Source: Chitinimonas viridis
GTDB lineage: Bacteria > Pseudomonadota > Gammaproteobacteria > Burkholderiales > Chitinimonadaceae
NCBI RefSeq assembly: GCF_030409555.1
Contig: NZ_JAUFPU010000009.1
Coordinates: 62,001-126,000 of the forward strand
DNA: 64,000 bases
Direction of reading: 5' to 3'
A model generated the notes under the pieces. The model did not search any database. It was not told where the DNA came from and saw nothing but the letters and a program-made list of their open reading frames with translations. The translations under genes and the position numbers were made by a program. Shown one piece after another: positions 20,069 through 30,773 of the stretch. Positions within the stretch are counted from its first letter, which is position 1; each line of letters begins with the position of its first letter.

Positions 20069-21304
20069 GTGGGGAATGCGCGAGTTCGGCCCTCCGATAT
20101 ACAGATCGGACAGGCCTTGAAATGGGATGTTTGCGATAGCAATGGGCGCTTGCTGCTGAGCAAGGGCCACGTCATCAGCAGTGATGGTCAGCTGGACAGG
20201 CTGGTGCGGGTTGGGCTTTATGCCGATGCGGAAGCACTGGCACGTACGCGGGCCGAAGGACCGACCGAGCCTATTAAGCCACCCTCGGTGACGGCAACTC
20301 TGGCCGTGGCGCGCAAGAAGCTGGATTACCTGGTGGGCAATGTCGAGCAGGTGATACGGCAAGGCGTGTTCCTTCGGGGGATTGAAGAGATCACCCAGCA
20401 TATCGATGCCGCCTGCAGCCATGATCAGAACGTGGCCATGGCCATGGTGCTGTTGCGCCAGGAGGGACGCTATGCAACCCGCCACATGATCAATGTGGCG
20501 ACGGTGGTGCGCCTGGTTGCCCGCGCCATGAATATGCCCAAGGACAGGGAAGGCTCGGTGGTAGCGGCTGCGCTGACCATGAATCTGGCCATGGCGGACT
20601 ACCAGGATGAACTCAAACAGCAGGCGGAACCGCTGACGCCCACCCAGCGCGCCCGGCTAGACAGGCACCCGCTGGAAGCGCGCGAACTGCTGCTGCGTGC
20701 CGGGGTGACGGACCCGCTCTGGTTGACTGCCGTCGAACAGCATCATGAGCATTTTGATGGGTCGGGCTATCCAGGCAGATCACGTTGCATCGTCGAGGCT
20801 CAGCTACTGTGCCTCGCAGATGTCTTCTGTGCCCGTATTGTGCCCTGTGCCTATCGCCCTGCAGTCGCCTCCAATGTGGCGCTGCGGGGCATCTTGCTGG
20901 AGCGCGGCAAGGCATTCGATCCCACCGTTGCTGCCGTCTTTATCAAGACCCTGGGCATATACCCACCGGGTATGCTGGTACGCCTGGTCAGTGGTGAAGT
21001 CGGTGTGGTGTTGCAGCAGGGCAGCAATGCGCAGCAACCGGCGGTGGCGACCTTCATCAGCCCCCAGGGCACACCCACCAGCCTGATACTGCGCCGAGAT
21101 ACCAGCCAGGATTCCTATGCCATTGCTGCCGCCATCGACCCCAAGTCGTTCTCAGCCTATGTCAATATGGAGGCGATCTGGGGCGCCACGGCGGCGGCCC
21201 ATGGGCCGGAAGCCCATAGTCGCGCCAAGCACGCCGTGCGCGTAGCCGCGGCATTGAGCGCCAATGCGGCCGTGGAACATGGCCGTCCTGGGCTGGCTGC
21301 CTGA
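20069..21304 (+). CDS. Degenerate HD-GYP domain protein (paralogue 1)
   Basis: About 411 residues. The GTG at 20069 is chosen because the resulting N-terminus (xGNARVRPSDIQIGQALKWD) aligns with the start of its paralogue at 37860-38993 ([20 protein letters not shown]), and AAGGA lies just upstream. The middle matches HD-GYP phosphodiesterases: HHEHFDGSGYP is intact and the DRHP histidine remains. However, the HDIGK metal-binding motif is replaced by TMNLA, and the later DvyDA motif reads DVFCA. Catalytic cleavage of c-di-GMP is therefore doubtful, and a sensor or binding role is possible. It ends 4 bp from the end of the convergent GGDEF-EAL gene. Confidence 0.75.
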   Translation: MGNARVRPSDIQIGQALKWDVCDSNGRLLLSKGHVISSDGQLDRLVRVGLYADAEALARTRAEGPTEPIKPPSVTATLAVARKKLDYLVGNVEQVIRQGVFLRGIEEITQHIDAACSHDQNVAMAMVLLRQEGRYATRHMINVATVVRLVARAMNMPKDREGSVVAAALTMNLAMADYQDELKQQAEPLTPTQRARLDRHPLEARELLLRAGVTDPLWLTAVEQHHEHFDGSGYPGRSRCIVEAQLLCLADVFCARIVPCAYRPAVASNVALRGILLERGKAFDPTVAAVFIKTLGIYPPGMLVRLVSGEVGVVLQQGSNAQQPAVATFISPQGTPTSLILRRDTSQDSYAIAAAIDPKSFSAYVNMEAIWGATAAAHGPEAHSRAKHAVRVAAALSANAAVEHGRPGLAA

Positions 21305-21308
21305 TGCA

Positions 21309-23480
21309 CTAGGCAGGATGCTGCGGGCCGGCATCCTTGACCAGAGCAATGAAATCGCTCTGCGCCATGGGTTTATGGAAGTAAAAACCCTGGTACTCAC
21401 CTATGCCCAGCTGGCTCAATACCGCCAGTTGGCTACGGCTCTCAAGTCCCTCGGCCACGGTCTCCATATCCAATGCGCGGCACAGATCCACGATGCCAGC
21501 CAATAGCTTGGCCGAGCGCTCGTCACGATCGATGTCGTGCAGGAAAGCCCGGTCTATCTTGATCACGTCAAAGGGTAGGTCGCGCAGGTAGCTGAGCGAG
21601 GAGTAGCCTGTACCAAAGTCGTCCAGCGCCAGCACGAAGCCATGCGCCTTGAGGGTATGCAGCAGCAAGCCGGTGACCTGCTTGCTGTCGAGAAAGGCGG
21701 ATTCCGTCAGCTCTATCTGTATACACATCGGCGAGATATCTGCTTCCCGGCAGGCCGACAGTAGCACTTGCTCCAGTTGCGGATCCCGTATCTGCAGGGG
21801 TGAGAGATTGATGGCGACCGAGATCTGCTGGCCAGTCTGTTGCAATTGCCTGGCCAGCAGGGCGGCTTCCCGTATGGCCTGATGGCCTATGGTGAGAATG
21901 ATGCCAGTCTCCTCGGCAATGGGAATGAAGCTGACGGGTGAAACGGCGCCGAACTCCTTGGTTGTCCAGCGCACCAGCAACTCGCAACCCACTACTCGGC
22001 CATCGGCTTTCACCTTGGGTTGGGCTACAAAGGTAAGCTGGCTGCGCTCGGCAGCCTGCCGCAAAAGGCTGGTGAGTTTGATACGGCTCAGTGCGTCGCT
22101 ATCCAGCTCGGGCCGATAGCGGTCTACCCGGTCCCGCCCGCTTTGTTTGGCGGCATACATGGCCGAATCGGCATGGCGCAGTAGCGTGCCCGAGTCGTAG
22201 CCATCCTGCGGTGCCAGGGCTATGCCTATGCTGGCGCTCACGCTCACCTGGTGCCCTCTGACAGATATAGGCATGCGCATGGCCTCAAGCAGGCGTGCGG
22301 TCAGTTCTTCCAATTGCCGCATGGATGCCGTATCACCCAGCATGGCGACAAACTCATCACCCCCCCAGCGCGCCAGCGTGTCGGCGGGTGACAGCATGGT
22401 GAGCAGCCGGCCAGCCACAATTTGCAGCAATTCATCGCCTGCCTCATGTCCCAGCGAGTCATTGATGCGCTTGAACCCATCCAGGTCTATGAACAATACG
22501 GCGAGCGGGTTGTACTCGCTGGCATGAGGCAGGCGCAGTTCCAGTTCCTCCTGAAAGGCATTGCGATTGGGTAGCTGGGTCAGCGCATCCTGTCTGGCCA
22601 TGCGCTCCAGCGCTTTGACTGCTTGCTTGCGCTCACGTATGTCACGCAAGGTGGCAATCAGGTAGGGCGCGCTGCCGTTACTTGAGGCAAAGCTGCTGAT
22701 GCTGATCTCCACCGGCAGTTGTTGTTCATGGGTCAGTTGCAGCAAGCTTTCTGCCTGGGCGTGTCCCAAGCGCTGCAGCCGTCTGAGCATGGTATCGGGC
22801 AGGTCAACAAAGCGACTCAGTGATTCGCCCACCAACTGATGGAGCTTTAGCTTGATCAGGTCAGTAAAGGCGCTATTGGTCTCGATGATCTGCCATTGTT
22901 CGGTCAGCACCAGCATGGCATCGCGCGAGCTGGCAAAGGCAGAGGCCATCAAGCGCAGCGACTCTTCGGCCTCGCGGTAGCGCGTAATATCCTTGACCGT
23001 ACCGACCATCCGCAACGCCCGTCCCTCATCGCTGCGCGACACGGCTTGCCCGCGTATGCGGAGCCAGCGGATATTCCCCTCCATGCAGGCCCTGATGGAG
23101 ATATCGACGGCATCTGCATTGCCGAGCACATGCATGCTCCAGGCGAGGCGCGCCTGTTCCAGGTCGTCTGCTTCCACGCGGGCAAAGCAATCCTGGCTAT
23201 TGAGAACGACGATGTCGGGTGGATGGTTAGCGACGATGAAGGTCCGGATGGTAACGGTGTCAGACGCTGCCTCCCATTCCCAAATGGATTCTCCACTGGC
23301 CCATAGTGCCAGTTCCAACTGGTGCTGCGCCTCAGAGGCTAGCCGTAATGCTTCATAAAGATGCTGGCTGCCGCCCTCGCCAGGCGGGCGATCTGCAGCA
23401 TGCTCGGTTGATAGCGGGTTGGCCAAGTGCTCGGGAATGATTGCGTCCTGATCGAGCGACGCTGACGGTAGGGTTGTCAT
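21309..23480 (-). CDS. PAS-PAS-GGDEF-EAL c-di-GMP enzyme
   Basis: This 723-residue soluble protein has two PAS-like regions (about 55-170 and 175-290), a GGDEF domain (GGDEF at 373-377) and an EAL domain (ELL at 500-502; DDFGTGYSS and FDVIKIDRAFL later). The GGDEF active site looks intact, but the inhibitory RxxD site is absent (SPAD at 364-367). The EAL domain keeps its glutamate and DDFGTGYSS loop, so phosphodiesterase activity is plausible. Which activity dominates cannot be read from sequence. It is convergent with the degenerate HD-GYP gene. Confidence 0.93.
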   Translation of the reverse strand: MTTLPSASLDQDAIIPEHLANPLSTEHAADRPPGEGGSQHLYEALRLASEAQHQLELALWASGESIWEWEAASDTVTIRTFIVANHPPDIVVLNSQDCFARVEADDLEQARLAWSMHVLGNADAVDISIRACMEGNIRWLRIRGQAVSRSDEGRALRMVGTVKDITRYREAEESLRLMASAFASSRDAMLVLTEQWQIIETNSAFTDLIKLKLHQLVGESLSRFVDLPDTMLRRLQRLGHAQAESLLQLTHEQQLPVEISISSFASSNGSAPYLIATLRDIRERKQAVKALERMARQDALTQLPNRNAFQEELELRLPHASEYNPLAVLFIDLDGFKRINDSLGHEAGDELLQIVAGRLLTMLSPADTLARWGGDEFVAMLGDTASMRQLEELTARLLEAMRMPISVRGHQVSVSASIGIALAPQDGYDSGTLLRHADSAMYAAKQSGRDRVDRYRPELDSDALSRIKLTSLLRQAAERSQLTFVAQPKVKADGRVVGCELLVRWTTKEFGAVSPVSFIPIAEETGIILTIGHQAIREAALLARQLQQTGQQISVAINLSPLQIRDPQLEQVLLSACREADISPMCIQIELTESAFLDSKQVTGLLLHTLKAHGFVLALDDFGTGYSSLSYLRDLPFDVIKIDRAFLHDIDRDERSAKLLAGIVDLCRALDMETVAEGLESRSQLAVLSQLGIGEYQGFYFHKPMAQSDFIALVKDAGPQHPA

Positions 23481-23732
23481 AGCCGCTGAATGTTGCCAAT
23501 GACATCAGCACACAGGCTTTGCGTGTACGCCAACATGGTTGCCTTGTACAACACTGTGATAGCCAGCAACCGCATGGCAGTTTCCTTGTACTTACGCCCC
23601 GTTTCTTGGTTATATGAGATAGGCGAGGCACCTGCCAGTACGGGGCGACCAACGTACTGTGCAGGTTTGGTAGCAGGACAATCACTGACGCGGTAATCTG
23701 TTTCGGTCTTTAATTTTTTGTCTGGTTACGTC

Positions 23733-24200
23733 ATGAAGAAAATCAGCCTGCTCCTTGGTCTTTTACTCAGCCTGAACGTATACGCAGGAGAGCAACCTTA
23801 TAACGAAGCCGCAGATGCCCGTGCCGACGTGAAGCAGGCGCTGATCGAGGCACGCAAGGCGCAGAAGCCTGTGCTGCTGGTGTTCGGCGCCAACTGGTGC
23901 AAGGATTGTGTCGCATTGGATACGGCCTTGAAGACCGAAAAGAATGCGGCCCTGATCGCCAAGGAATTCAAGGTGGTCAAGGTTGATGTGGGTCGCTTCG
24001 ACAAGAATCTGGATATCGATACGGTTTATGGCAACCCGATCAAGAAGGGGATACCTGCCGTGGTTGTGCTGGCACCGGATCAGCGCGTGCTGTATGCCAC
24101 CCGCGCGGGCGAACTGGCCAGTGCGCGCAGCATGAACGACGAGGGTGTGTATGGCTTTTTCCGCAATGTGGTGGAGCAGGCTGGCAAGCAGGGTAGCTAG
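23733..24200 (+). CDS. Exported thioredoxin-like protein
   Basis: This 155-residue protein has a signal peptide (MKKISLLLGLLLSLNVYA, cleavage near residue 18) and a thioredoxin fold with the redox motif W-C56-K-D-C59. It probably works in the periplasm as a thiol-disulfide reductase. The start at 23733 gives a proper signal peptide, and an in-frame GTG-type start 15 bp upstream would lengthen it. The last 60 residues contain the cis-proline region (KKGIPAVVVL). The partner is unknown. dsbB lies 6.5 kb away, but that alone is not evidence of a link. Confidence 0.85.
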   Translation: MKKISLLLGLLLSLNVYAGEQPYNEAADARADVKQALIEARKAQKPVLLVFGANWCKDCVALDTALKTEKNAALIAKEFKVVKVDVGRFDKNLDIDTVYGNPIKKGIPAVVVLAPDQRVLYATRAGELASARSMNDEGVYGFFRNVVEQAGKQGS

Positions 24201-24283
24201 TCCTAGGTGGCAGCCGCAGGCAGGCGGGGGACTCATGCACCCAGCACAACACGCCGCAGTGGCAAAGACTGGCGGGCTTGGCA

Positions 24284-24622
24284 ATGGCAAAGCACCCGAG
24301 ACAATGTCAGACCTTTCAGGCTAGGGGGTTGCCTGCCACCCACTGCGCCTTGTGTGGCCGCTTGCTGCCGGAAGGCACGACGGTAGACGAGCATCATCTG
24401 ATACCGCGCAGCCTGGGTGGCAGGGAGACTGTGCGCCTGCACAAGATTTGCCATCAGACACTGCACGCAGTGTTTACCGAGCGCGAGCTTGCCGAGCATT
24501 TCCATACTGTGGAAAGGCTCCAGGCGCATGCGACGATTGCCAGCTTTCTCGCCTGGGTGCGCCGACGGCCACCCGAGTTCTACGACCGACCGCGCTTTAG
24601 CCAGGATCGGCGCGGGCGCTAG
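24284..24622 (+). CDS. Small HNH-type zinc protein
   Basis: This 112-residue protein has a CALCG zinc knuckle, then a VDEHHLIPRSLGG core and a KICHQTLH segment. This is the C..C-H-H/N-H pattern of small HNH nuclease-fold proteins. The ATG at 24284 is used, and a TTG six bases upstream is also in frame. It is convergent with the glycosyltransferase gene. No phage, toxin or restriction gene is nearby, so a role in DNA processing is only a family-based guess. Confidence 0.7.
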   Translation: MAKHPRQCQTFQARGLPATHCALCGRLLPEGTTVDEHHLIPRSLGGRETVRLHKICHQTLHAVFTERELAEHFHTVERLQAHATIASFLAWVRRRPPEFYDRPRFSQDRRGR

Positions 24623-24645
24623 GCGCGGCTGGTCCGGTACTGGCG

Positions 24646-26625
24646 CTAAGGCAAATCGAACCCGGCTGGCGGCAAGCCAGCCAGCTGGCGTGCCCATATG
24701 GCCTCATAAGCGCGTTCCAACGCTGCAATGCTGGCCTGGCTGTCGAACAGGGGCCAGTTTTCCCGGTTGTCCGCCAGTCTGGCTCGCAATGCTGCCAATT
24801 GTCCCGGCTCGGTCGCGAGTTGGCGGGCCAGTGCCTGGTAGGTGGGCAAGGAGGTAGTGACCAGTTCAGGCAGGCCAATGGCTTGCAGGCAACTGGCGGC
24901 AACCCGACTGGCAAAGCTATCAGCCACACAGGTCAGCAAGGGTACACCTGCCCACAGGGCATCGCTGGCCGTGGTGTGAGCATTGCAGGGCAGGGTATCC
25001 AAGGCCAGGTCTGCCAAAGCCAGGCGTGCCAGGTGTTCGCCTTGGGCAAGGGGCGGTGCAAACACCAATCGGTCGGCGGCAACGCCGCGCTTGTGGGCTT
25101 CTTGTCGCAGTCTTTCGCAATTGTGGGGCGAGGTGGCCAGTAGCCATAACACGCTGCCGGGTACTTGCTGTAGCAACTGCATCCACAAGTCGAACATCGC
25201 TGGCAACAGTTTGTAGTGCTGGTTGAAGCAGCAGAAAACAAAACCGGTTTCAGGCAGGCCTACCGCTTGCCGGCCAGGGGCGGGGCTGGCGTTGGCTAGC
25301 CTTGCGTTGATCTGATAGCAGTGGGGTAGCCGGATCACCGCCTCGTTGTAGTATTGCTCGGCACCGGGCGGGATCACCCGTTTGTCGGCGATAAGGTAGT
25401 CGCACCAATTCGCGCCCAGCGTACCGGGATAGGCCAGGTAGTGCACCTGCACCGGTGCGGGTCGCCAGGCCATGACCTGGCTGCGGCTGTTGCGGGTCCA
25501 GCCTTTCAGGTCGATCAGGATATCAATCTCATCGTCTCGCAGGCGTTGCGCCAGCTGTTCGGCATCCAGCGTGTGTACCTGGGCGAAGTGGTCAAAGCTG
25601 TTGCTGATCTGGCCTCGCACGGCGGAGTTGTCATCCAGGCCATAGTCGTAGCCCCAGACCTCGAAGCGAGTGCGGTCGTGTCCGGCAAATAGGCCGGCAG
25701 TGAGCCAGCTGGTGGCATGGGCAAAGAAATCGGCTCCCACATAGCCCAGCCTGATGCGTTTGCCCGGTGTGACAGCGCGGCCAGGCAAGGGCTGCGGCGT
25801 ATAGTGGCTGGCCCATCGCTGGGATATCTGCTGCTGCGTGGCTGGGTTGCTATCCACAGCCATATGCACGAATGGCGAGATGCGTGCGGTCTTGTCATGC
25901 TGCAAGGCGGTGCTCAGGCTGCCCAATTGCTGTGACAATCCATCCCATTCCAGCAGGTTCAGCCGCATATACAGGCTGCCCGAGATGGCATCGGCGTAAT
26001 GCAGGCGGTGCCGCACAGCCTGGTCATAGGCGTGCATCGCTTCGGCATAGCGCCCTTGCTCCTGCAGAATGCTGCCGTAGTTTTTCCAGGCGACGGCGTA
26101 GCCAGGGTCCAGCTCTATGGCCAGCCTATAGTGTTGGCTGGCCGCATTCAGATCACCCGCCAAGTGGCGCAATGCGGCGTAATTGTTATGTGCCAGGGCC
26201 AGGTCGGGTGCCAGTGCCATGGCCTGCAGATAGGCTGCCTCGGCCGTTGCATTGTCACCGCGCTCATGGGCATTGACGCCTAGGTTGTTCCAGCCCTGGG
26301 CATAGTCGGGTTGTGTTTCAACAGCACGCCGATAGGCCTTGCCTGCCTCGGCGTGCTGACGCTGGCTACGGTAGAGGTTGCCCATATCAGTCAGGTAGGC
26401 GGCAGAGGCCCCCAGGCTATGCCGCTCCACCTTGGCCAGTGCAGCGGCCAACTCTTCAGCCTTGCCCCCCAGTTCTGCTAATTGTGCCTTGAACAGCCAG
26501 GCTTCGCGGTAATCAGGATGCTTCTCCAACACCATATTGCTGAAGTTCTCGGCAGCCAGTAGATCGCCGGCCTGACGGCGTTGGTGGGCAATGGCAAGCA
26601 GGGCTTGTGGTGTCAGCTGGGTCAT
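24646..26625 (-). CDS. TPR protein with O-GlcNAc-transferase-like domain (GT41)
   Basis: About 659 residues. The N-terminal half has repeated TPR units (about 5-250; for example YAQGWNNLGVNAHERGDNA and YAVAWKNYGSILQEQGRYA). The C-terminal half is a GT41 catalytic region: LGYVGADFFAHATSWL, the FNQHYKLLPAMFDLW lysine motif and DTLPCNAHTTASDALWAG, which matches the UDP-binding motif of OGT/SPINDLY proteins. It probably glycosylates a protein in the cytosol. No target is evident, and no flagellin gene is in the window. The start is uncertain between 26625 and 26661. Neither has a good ribosome-binding site. Confidence 0.85.
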   Translation of the reverse strand: MTQLTPQALLAIAHQRRQAGDLLAAENFSNMVLEKHPDYREAWLFKAQLAELGGKAEELAAALAKVERHSLGASAAYLTDMGNLYRSQRQHAEAGKAYRRAVETQPDYAQGWNNLGVNAHERGDNATAEAAYLQAMALAPDLALAHNNYAALRHLAGDLNAASQHYRLAIELDPGYAVAWKNYGSILQEQGRYAEAMHAYDQAVRHRLHYADAISGSLYMRLNLLEWDGLSQQLGSLSTALQHDKTARISPFVHMAVDSNPATQQQISQRWASHYTPQPLPGRAVTPGKRIRLGYVGADFFAHATSWLTAGLFAGHDRTRFEVWGYDYGLDDNSAVRGQISNSFDHFAQVHTLDAEQLAQRLRDDEIDILIDLKGWTRNSRSQVMAWRPAPVQVHYLAYPGTLGANWCDYLIADKRVIPPGAEQYYNEAVIRLPHCYQINARLANASPAPGRQAVGLPETGFVFCCFNQHYKLLPAMFDLWMQLLQQVPGSVLWLLATSPHNCERLRQEAHKRGVAADRLVFAPPLAQGEHLARLALADLALDTLPCNAHTTASDALWAGVPLLTCVADSFASRVAASCLQAIGLPELVTTSLPTYQALARQLATEPGQLAALRARLADNRENWPLFDSQASIAALERAYEAIWARQLAGLPPAGFDLP

Positions 26626-26713
26626 GCAGGGGATTCTAGGGCCTACAGGACATGATTTCATCTACTGTAGCCCGCAGTGGCGCTGGCGGTGGCCCGGCGG
26701 CATGGCAGTAAGC

Positions 26714-26742
26714 AACAAAAAGCCCCCGACGCTGCGGGGGCT
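26714..26742 (-). terminator. Rho-independent terminator after guaB
   Basis: On the minus strand the arms AGCCCCCG and CGGGGGCT with a 6-nt loop are followed by TTTTGTT. It lies about 20 bp past the guaB stop. Confidence 0.88.
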
Positions 26743-26761
26743 CTGTTGTCTGATCGAACGA

Positions 26762-28252
<1,491 letters not shown>

Positions 28253-28421
28253 TTATACCCTAGTTCAATCAAACTTCCGATAGCGAGAGGGTGTTTGGTA
28301 TATGCAGCTTTGCTGCAACGGTTTGTTTACGCTTTGTTGCGGCAACGCATACCGATGCGGTTGTCTTGCTCTATGCTTCAAATAGCCGGGTTAGACCCGC
28401 GCCTATAAGAATGAGGAGACC

Positions 28422-29597
28422 ATGTCTGATACCCGCTCTCCATTGATTGGACTCATCATGTCCGGCGGCGGTGCCCGTGCCGCCTACCAGGTCGGGGTAT
28501 TGCGCGCCGTCGCCAAGATGCTGCCGCACAATGCGCCCAATCCTTTCCAGATCATCTCCGGCACCTCGGCCGGCGGCATCAATGCAGCGTCCCTTGCATC
28601 AGGTAGCCATAATTTTCGCAAGGCGGTCTGCAAGCTGGAATTCGTCTGGAAGAATCTCAGCGTGGAGCATGTCTACCGCACCGATCTGCGGACCATGATA
28701 GGTAACTTCTTCCACTGGGTTGGACCGCTGTTCACCGGTGGTTTTGGCAAGTTCAATCCGAGATCGTTCCTGGATAACGCACCGCTGAATGATCTGCTGG
28801 ACAAGCTGATTGACTTCAACGGTATCCAGTCCGCCATCGATGGCGGCCATCTACGGGCGCTCAGCATCACGGCATCGGGCTATAACTCGGGCCAGTCTGT
28901 GTCTTTCTTCCAAGCAGCTGAAGACATCAAAGGGTGGAACCGGGTGCAACGGGTGGGGACGCGTGCCCGCATCGAACTGCGCCATCTGCTGGCATCGGCT
29001 GCGATTCCCTTTGTGTTTCCCGCCGTGCAGATCAATCGGGAGTGGTTTGGTGACGGATCGGTACGCCAGGTGGCACCGATCAGCCCTGCGCTGCACCTGG
29101 GGGCAGAGAAGATACTGGTGATCGGTGTATCGCCAGCGCGGGAAGAACCGCTGGAGCGGCTGTATGCACCGGATTACCCCACGCTGGCGCAAGTGGCCGG
29201 GCACTTGATGAATAGCATCTTCATCGATGGCATGGAGGTGGACTTGGAGCGTATCGCCCGGGTCAACCGTACGCTCAGCTTTGTGCCGGAGGAAGTGAAG
29301 GGCCGCCGTGACGTACAACTGAGAGAGGTGGAGATGCTGATCATTTCACCCTCCAAGCCGCTGGAAACCATTGCATCACGCCATACAGCGCGGTTTCCCT
29401 GGACCATGCGCTTTGTCCTGGGTGGGTTGGGGGCGCTCAAGCGGCAGGGTTCGGTATTGGCATCCTATCTGCTGTTCCATCGTCGTTACGCCCGTGATCT
29501 GATCGAGCTGGGCTACACCGACGCCATGCGGCGGCGCGGCGACATCATCCGCTTTCTCGGCTATGATCCAGCGGCGTTGCCGCCCACAGAGGATTGA
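28422..29597 (+). CDS. Patatin-like phospholipase
   Basis: This 391-residue serine acyl hydrolase has the oxyanion motif SGGGARAAYQVG (14-25), the nucleophile S49 in GTSAG and the catalytic aspartate D211 in FGDGS. No signal peptide is seen, so it is probably cytosolic or membrane-associated. An AATGAGGAG ribosome-binding site precedes the ATG. Two lipoprotein genes follow closely on the same strand, which suggests an envelope-related operon. Substrate lipids cannot be deduced. Confidence 0.9.
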   Translation: MSDTRSPLIGLIMSGGGARAAYQVGVLRAVAKMLPHNAPNPFQIISGTSAGGINAASLASGSHNFRKAVCKLEFVWKNLSVEHVYRTDLRTMIGNFFHWVGPLFTGGFGKFNPRSFLDNAPLNDLLDKLIDFNGIQSAIDGGHLRALSITASGYNSGQSVSFFQAAEDIKGWNRVQRVGTRARIELRHLLASAAIPFVFPAVQINREWFGDGSVRQVAPISPALHLGAEKILVIGVSPAREEPLERLYAPDYPTLAQVAGHLMNSIFIDGMEVDLERIARVNRTLSFVPEEVKGRRDVQLREVEMLIISPSKPLETIASRHTARFPWTMRFVLGGLGALKRQGSVLASYLLFHRRYARDLIELGYTDAMRRRGDIIRFLGYDPAALPPTED

Positions 29598-29619
29598 TGC
29601 CGTGCCGAGGAGAGTTGCC

Positions 29620-30228
29620 GTGTTACGCCGCCCTTTGCTGTTGAGTCTGGTCCTGCTGCTGGCTGGCTGTTCCTTGATGCAGCGTCTGCGCGAGTCCATG
29701 CCCACACGGGCGCCAACCTTTGGCTCCGAAGAAGTCGCCCAGCCGGGCAAGACGGCCAAGCCGGTGGATCCGGTTGCCAATGTCAAACTGCTGCGTGCAC
29801 CTGCAGACTGGGGGGAGCTAGCCCGTGAGGCGGCCTTGCGCATGTCGCAGCGTGCTTCGCAGGTCAAGGAGCTGGGCAGCCGAACCGTCTATGTGAATGA
29901 GCCTGCGCTGCCTACGCCGTTTGCCCGCGCCCTGCGGCAGTTCCTGCAGAGCGATCTGACCCAAATGGGCTTGAGCGTGGCACAGCGCAAGGAGAAGGGT
30001 GAAGTCTGGCTGGATGCGGAAGTGCAGTCCGTGCGTTTGAGCAGCGGCCTGCAGATCGTGGTGACGACGGCCATCAGTGACGGTAACCGCTTCCTGTTCC
30101 GGGAGACCGATGTCTATATGGTGAACCAGTCAGATGTCCGCCTCTATGATGAATCGATGCTGCCGCCACCCCCACAGCCTCCAGCTCCCCCAACGCCCAC
30201 CAAGACCATGTCGGTGACGGGAGGGTGA
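29620..30228 (+). CDS. Lipoprotein of unknown function
   Basis: This 202-residue protein has a type II signal peptide with lipobox LLAGC. The GTG at 29620 is chosen because GAGGAG lies just upstream. The body contains a conserved-looking segment (about 90-175: FARALRQFLQSDLTQMGLS, EVWLDAEVQSVRLSSGLQ), and the tail is rich in proline (PPPPQPPAPPTP). I do not recognise the family. The stop overlaps the region of the next gene's ribosome-binding site, so the two lipoproteins are probably made together. Confidence 0.75.
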   Translation: MLRRPLLLSLVLLLAGCSLMQRLRESMPTRAPTFGSEEVAQPGKTAKPVDPVANVKLLRAPADWGELAREAALRMSQRASQVKELGSRTVYVNEPALPTPFARALRQFLQSDLTQMGLSVAQRKEKGEVWLDAEVQSVRLSSGLQIVVTTAISDGNRFLFRETDVYMVNQSDVRLYDESMLPPPPQPPAPPTPTKTMSVTGG

Positions 30229-30230
30229 GC

Positions 30231-30752
30231 ATGCGCAGACTGTATCCACTTATGCTGGCGTTGCTGCTGGCCAGTTGTGCCCAGTACCAGGCAGGTAGCC
30301 GCAACCCCTTGATACGTACCAGCTACGATGCTGCGGACCAGTTGGTGCAACTGACCCAGCCGACGCTGCCCAAGGATGCACCGCTGATCGTTGCCACCTT
30401 TGTGCATCTGGATCACCTGACCGAGGCGGCGACGCTGGGCCGCGTATTGTCCGAGCAGGTGGCAACACGTTTTACACAAATGGGTTACCCTGTGGTCGAA
30501 CTGAAGCTGCGGGGCAGCGTGTTTGTGCGTGAGGGCAAGGGTGAGCTGCTGCTGTCGCGGGAGGTCAAGGACATCAGCTTGGCCCATAATGTACAAGCCG
30601 TGGTAGTGGGCACCTACGCCACTTCTCCCGACAAGATTTTCCTCAACCTTAAGATCGTCCGCCCGCAGGACAACCGCGTGCTGTCGGCCCATAGCGTGGC
30701 CATCGATCTCAATGAAACCACCCAGGCCCTGCTGTTGTCCGAGCCATCCTGA
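30231..30752 (+). CDS. FlgO-domain outer membrane lipoprotein
   Basis: This 173-residue protein has lipobox LLASC at about residues 12-16. The body matches the FlgO domain: PLIVATFVHLDHLTEAATLG, then GYPVVELKLRGSVFVREGKG, ELLLSREV and VVVGTYATSPDKIFLNLKIV. FlgO in Vibrio is an outer-membrane lipoprotein tied to flagellar stability. A flagellar role here is an inference, because no flagellar operon is in view. The ATG at 30231 is preferred over the GTG at 30225 because GGGAGGG fits its spacing. Confidence 0.8.
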   Translation: MRRLYPLMLALLLASCAQYQAGSRNPLIRTSYDAADQLVQLTQPTLPKDAPLIVATFVHLDHLTEAATLGRVLSEQVATRFTQMGYPVVELKLRGSVFVREGKGELLLSREVKDISLAHNVQAVVVGTYATSPDKIFLNLKIVRPQDNRVLSAHSVAIDLNETTQALLLSEPS

Positions 30753-30773
30753 TACAAACTTCGCTACCCTGAT

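Noticed and set aside
19815-20120. 101-codon frame before the HD-GYP-like gene
   Set aside because: It overlaps the chosen start of a conserved protein in another frame, ends just inside it and has no recognisable motif.
24284-24622. HNH protein as a remnant of a prophage or restriction island
   Set aside because: Flanking genes are ordinary chromosomal genes. There is no integrase, tRNA-end duplication or composition change.
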